Assembly: GCA_947474365.1 (NCBI GenBank)
Contig: CANJIU010000023.1
Location: forward strand, 43,010-107,009
From: Opitutia bacterium
GTDB taxonomy: Bacteria > Verrucomicrobiota > Verrucomicrobiia > Opitutales > Opitutaceae
Reading direction: 5' to 3'
Length of the DNA: 64,000 nucleotides
Shown here: piece by piece, positions 61,953 to 64,000 of the stretch
Position numbering within the stretch: position 1 is the first letter of the stretch
Layout of the letters: every line of letters starts with the position of its first letter
Notes under the pieces: generated by a model
Database searches by the model: none
What the model was told of the DNA's origin: nothing
Seen by the model: the letters and a program-made list of their open reading frames with translations, nothing else
Position numbers and translations under genes: made by a program

Positions 61953-62531
61953 ATGGCCGAAAAATCTCTCCTCCGCCCGGGATCCGCCAAAGCCGACAAG
62001 AAAAGCGAATTCAGGGATTACGAAGAATGGTTCGTGGGCACTCCCGACCCATGGAAGGAAATCATTCGCCTCGATCACGGAACGGACCGGACCTTCGGCT
62101 CGACCGTCCGATCGATGGTGCTCAACGCCGAACCGGCCCAACGGCCCGCGATGGAAGGCAAGCTCCTGGAGGCGCTGGGCCATCCGGAGGTGACCGACGT
62201 GGGCCGGATGTTTGTCTGCCGGATGCTCGCCCTCATTGGAAGTGGCAAATCGGTTCCTGCCCTGAGCGCTCTTTTGGAAAACACCAGGGCAATCGACGCC
62301 GCTCGTTATGCGCTCGACGTAATCGACGACCCCGCGGTGGACGACGCTTATCGCGCCGCCCTTGGCCGGATGAGCGGTCCTGCGAAGGCCGGTCTGATTG
62401 GCTCGATTGCGCTGCGCGGCGATGTTAAGGCCGTCGGGGCGTTGACCGCGATCAAGGCGGCCAACGGAGAACCCGAGGTGGTGCGCACCGCTGCGACCCG
62501 GGCCCTGGAACGGCTTCAGGCGAAATCTTGA
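61953..62531 (+). CDS. HEAT-repeat protein
   Basis: The ATG at 61953 gives a 192 aa protein without a signal peptide; the open frame upstream to 61740 is not protein-like. After a charged N-terminus (PGSAKADKKSEFRDYEEWF, WKEIIRLDHG) it is all alpha-helical, with repeats of about 30 residues (RPAMEGKLLEALG..., KSVPALSALLEN..., KAVGALTAIKAANGEPEV) of the HEAT type. It probably binds another protein. Its stop overlaps a TTG just before the next gene and only 5 bp separate it from the ATG of the following oxidoreductase, so they form an operon. I recall similar small HEAT proteins next to oxidoreductase genes in planctomycetes and verrucomicrobia, unverified here. Confidence 0.75.
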   Translation: MAEKSLLRPGSAKADKKSEFRDYEEWFVGTPDPWKEIIRLDHGTDRTFGSTVRSMVLNAEPAQRPAMEGKLLEALGHPEVTDVGRMFVCRMLALIGSGKSVPALSALLENTRAIDAARYALDVIDDPAVDDAYRAALGRMSGPAKAGLIGSIALRGDVKAVGALTAIKAANGEPEVVRTAATRALERLQAKS

Positions 62532-62536
62532 GCACC

Positions 62537-63847
62537 ATGAACTCTTCGCTGCCACCGTCCGTTTCGCGACGCGCGTTCCTGAAAACCTCCGCGGTCACCG
62601 CCGCCGCGGTGGCATTCCCGTCGATTGTCCCGTCGCGCGTCCTCGGCCAGAACGCTCCGAGCAAGCAAATCACGGTTGGATTCATCGGCGTCGGCAACAT
62701 CGCGCAGGGCCACATGGACACGCTTCTCGGCTTCCCCGAGTCTCGGATCCTCGCCGTCAGCGACGTCGATCAGGCTCATCGCGAGGCCGCAGCCGCCAAA
62801 ATCAACGCCGGCTACGAGAACAAGGATTGCGCCCGGTATAATGATTTCCGGGAGATGATCGCGCGGCCCGACATCGATGCGGTGTTCGTCTGCACGCCGG
62901 ACCACTGGCACGCGCTCGCGGCGATCGAGGCGATGCGGCGGGGGAAGGATGTCTATGTCGAGAAGCCGCTCACGCTTACAATTCGCGAGGGACGCGAACT
63001 GGTGAACACGGCGCGGAAATTCCAGCGCGTCGCCCAGACCGGCACGCAACAACGCTCGTCCAAGCGCTTCCATGACACCGCGGAGTTCATTCGCAACGGC
63101 GGCCTCGGCAAGCTCGAGCGGATCGAGGTGTTGATCCCGGCGAACAACAAGTACTGCGGCGCCACGTGGCAGGCGGAGCCCGTGCCAGCCGGACTCGACT
63201 GGGACCTGTGGCTCGGGCCCGCGCCCTGGGCGCCGTTCACCCGGCAGGGCTGCCACTACAACTTTCGCTTCGTCCTCGATTATGCCGCCGGTCAGGTGAC
63301 GAATTGGGGCGTGCACTACATCGACATCGCCCAATGGGCGCTCGGCATGGACGAGTCCGGGCCAGTCGAAATCGAGGGCAAGGGCGAGTTTCCGAGCACC
63401 GGGCTTTTTTCCACGGCGACCAAGGTCGATTTCACCTGTCGCTACGCAAACGGCGTCTTGCTCCGCTGCCACACGCGCTATGACGGGGTCGGCGATGGCA
63501 ACGTCCGGTTCTTCGGCGAGCGGGGTTGGGTCGACGTGTCGCGCAGTGCGAACACCGCGTCGAATCCGGCGATGCTGAAAGAAATCACGGCGCGTGCGGG
63601 CGCGATCAAACTTCCGCTCAGCATCAACCATCACGATAATTTTCTGTCGGCGATTCGCTCGCGGGAGCGTCCGGTGTCCGATGTCGAGTTCGGGCATCGC
63701 ACGACGACGGTCTGCAACCTCGGCAACATCGCGATGCAGCTTGGTCGCAAGCTGCGGTGGGATCCGGCGCGGGAGGCGTTTGTCGACGATTCGATCGCGA
63801 ACCGGATGCGGGAACGTTCGATGCGCGCCCCATGGTCGCTGGCGTGA
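62537..63847 (+). CDS. Tat-exported Gfo/Idh/MocA family oxidoreductase
   Basis: ATG 62537 gives a 436 aa product with a textbook Tat leader (SRRAFLKTSAVTAAAVAFPS); a TTG nine bases earlier overlaps the preceding stop. The nucleotide-binding motif is VGFIGVGNIAQGHM (~48-61), followed by VSDVDQAHRE. The family motif EKPLT is intact (YVEKPLTLTIREGREL), as are TGTQQRSSKRFHDTAE and the C-terminal half with GLDWDLWLGPAPW, NFRFVLDYAAGQVTNWGVHYIDIAQW (His/Asp active region). It oxidises or isomerises a sugar-like substrate with tightly bound NAD(P), outside the cytoplasm. It is paralogous to, but not a recent copy of, the enzyme at 59345-60775. Confidence 0.9.
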   Translation: MNSSLPPSVSRRAFLKTSAVTAAAVAFPSIVPSRVLGQNAPSKQITVGFIGVGNIAQGHMDTLLGFPESRILAVSDVDQAHREAAAAKINAGYENKDCARYNDFREMIARPDIDAVFVCTPDHWHALAAIEAMRRGKDVYVEKPLTLTIREGRELVNTARKFQRVAQTGTQQRSSKRFHDTAEFIRNGGLGKLERIEVLIPANNKYCGATWQAEPVPAGLDWDLWLGPAPWAPFTRQGCHYNFRFVLDYAAGQVTNWGVHYIDIAQWALGMDESGPVEIEGKGEFPSTGLFSTATKVDFTCRYANGVLLRCHTRYDGVGDGNVRFFGERGWVDVSRSANTASNPAMLKEITARAGAIKLPLSINHHDNFLSAIRSRERPVSDVEFGHRTTTVCNLGNIAMQLGRKLRWDPAREAFVDDSIANRMRERSMRAPWSLA

Positions 63848-64000
63848 ACCCGGGGCAGGCGATTGGAAAAGCCGGGAGGTCCAGACAGATCCTGACCCAC
63901 CTGGGCGTCGAGAAGGACAGGTGGCAGGAGAAGGATTTTTGGGCTGAGAAGAGGAGAGCGTAGGGCGAGGAGATCAGCCGGGGCGAGGTTGCCGCGAGAG

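Noticed and set aside
63757..63963. Small plus-strand ORF at the right end
   Set aside because: Most of it overlaps the oxidoreductase gene out of frame and the remainder has no recognisable feature; 63848-64000 holds nothing I can support.

Overview
This is a high-GC window from what looks like a member of the Verrucomicrobiota, most likely an Opitutaceae-type organism. The basis is indirect: giant secreted delta-60/Ig-like proteins, twin-arginine-leader Gfo/Idh/MocA oxidoreductases, a nuo operon with duplicated nuoM, and intergenic repeats of a kind I associate with that group. No rRNA, tRNA or CRISPR array was seen, so the taxonomy is inference.

Region A (1-38837) is an array of plus-strand genes for very large secreted mosaic proteins. 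Seven of them (1-3576 truncated by the window edge, 3641-11461, 11601-12983, 13628-21814, 22131-27716, the broken gene 30910-37280, and 37539-38837) end in the same ~112-119 residue tail. The tail is two copies of an EF-hand-like unit (HSAD..., ELTRVIELYN, EDGF), and its last residues are EDGFAPGP (EDGFAPAP in the first). In front of the tail sit varied modules: three unrelated zinc metallopeptidases (gametolysin/M11-like, fungalysin/M36, matrixin/M10-like), beta-propellers (NHL, RCC1-like, Ycf48-like, delta-60), Ig-like, Calx-beta and DNRLRE domains. A 142-residue secreted protein (13107-13535) is a free-standing version of the domain that precedes the tail in five of the big proteins. The shared tail is the best candidate here for an undescribed extracellular sorting or assembly system. 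The array is interrupted by an M20 peptidase on the minus strand (27925-29202) and by a repeat-rich, gene-poor stretch (29203-30289) that holds a hydrolase gene remnant.

Region B (38915-42645) is a small sugar or polyol metabolism group: a zinc alcohol dehydrogenase and a ribulokinase on the minus strand, then a short-chain dehydrogenase on the plus strand.

Region C (42682-55136) is a respiratory complex I operon read leftwards in the order nuoA-B-C-D-I-H-J-K-L-M-M-N, mostly with start/stop overlaps. It has two nuoM genes and a NuoL whose lateral-helix region looks about 25 residues longer than usual, as proposed for '2M' complexes with extra pumping. It has no nuoE, nuoF or nuoG, so the electron-input module is absent from the operon. 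Repeat-like DNA appears to have entered the operon at several junctions.

Region D (55437-63847) holds an ApbE-type flavin transferase, a GT2 plus Agl23/GT39-like glycosyltransferase pair, a secreted discoidin-like protein with a strong terminator, a Tat-exported Gfo/Idh/MocA oxidoreductase, a DoxX-like membrane protein, a degraded Tat-leader ORF, and a HEAT-repeat protein followed by a second Tat-exported oxidoreductase.
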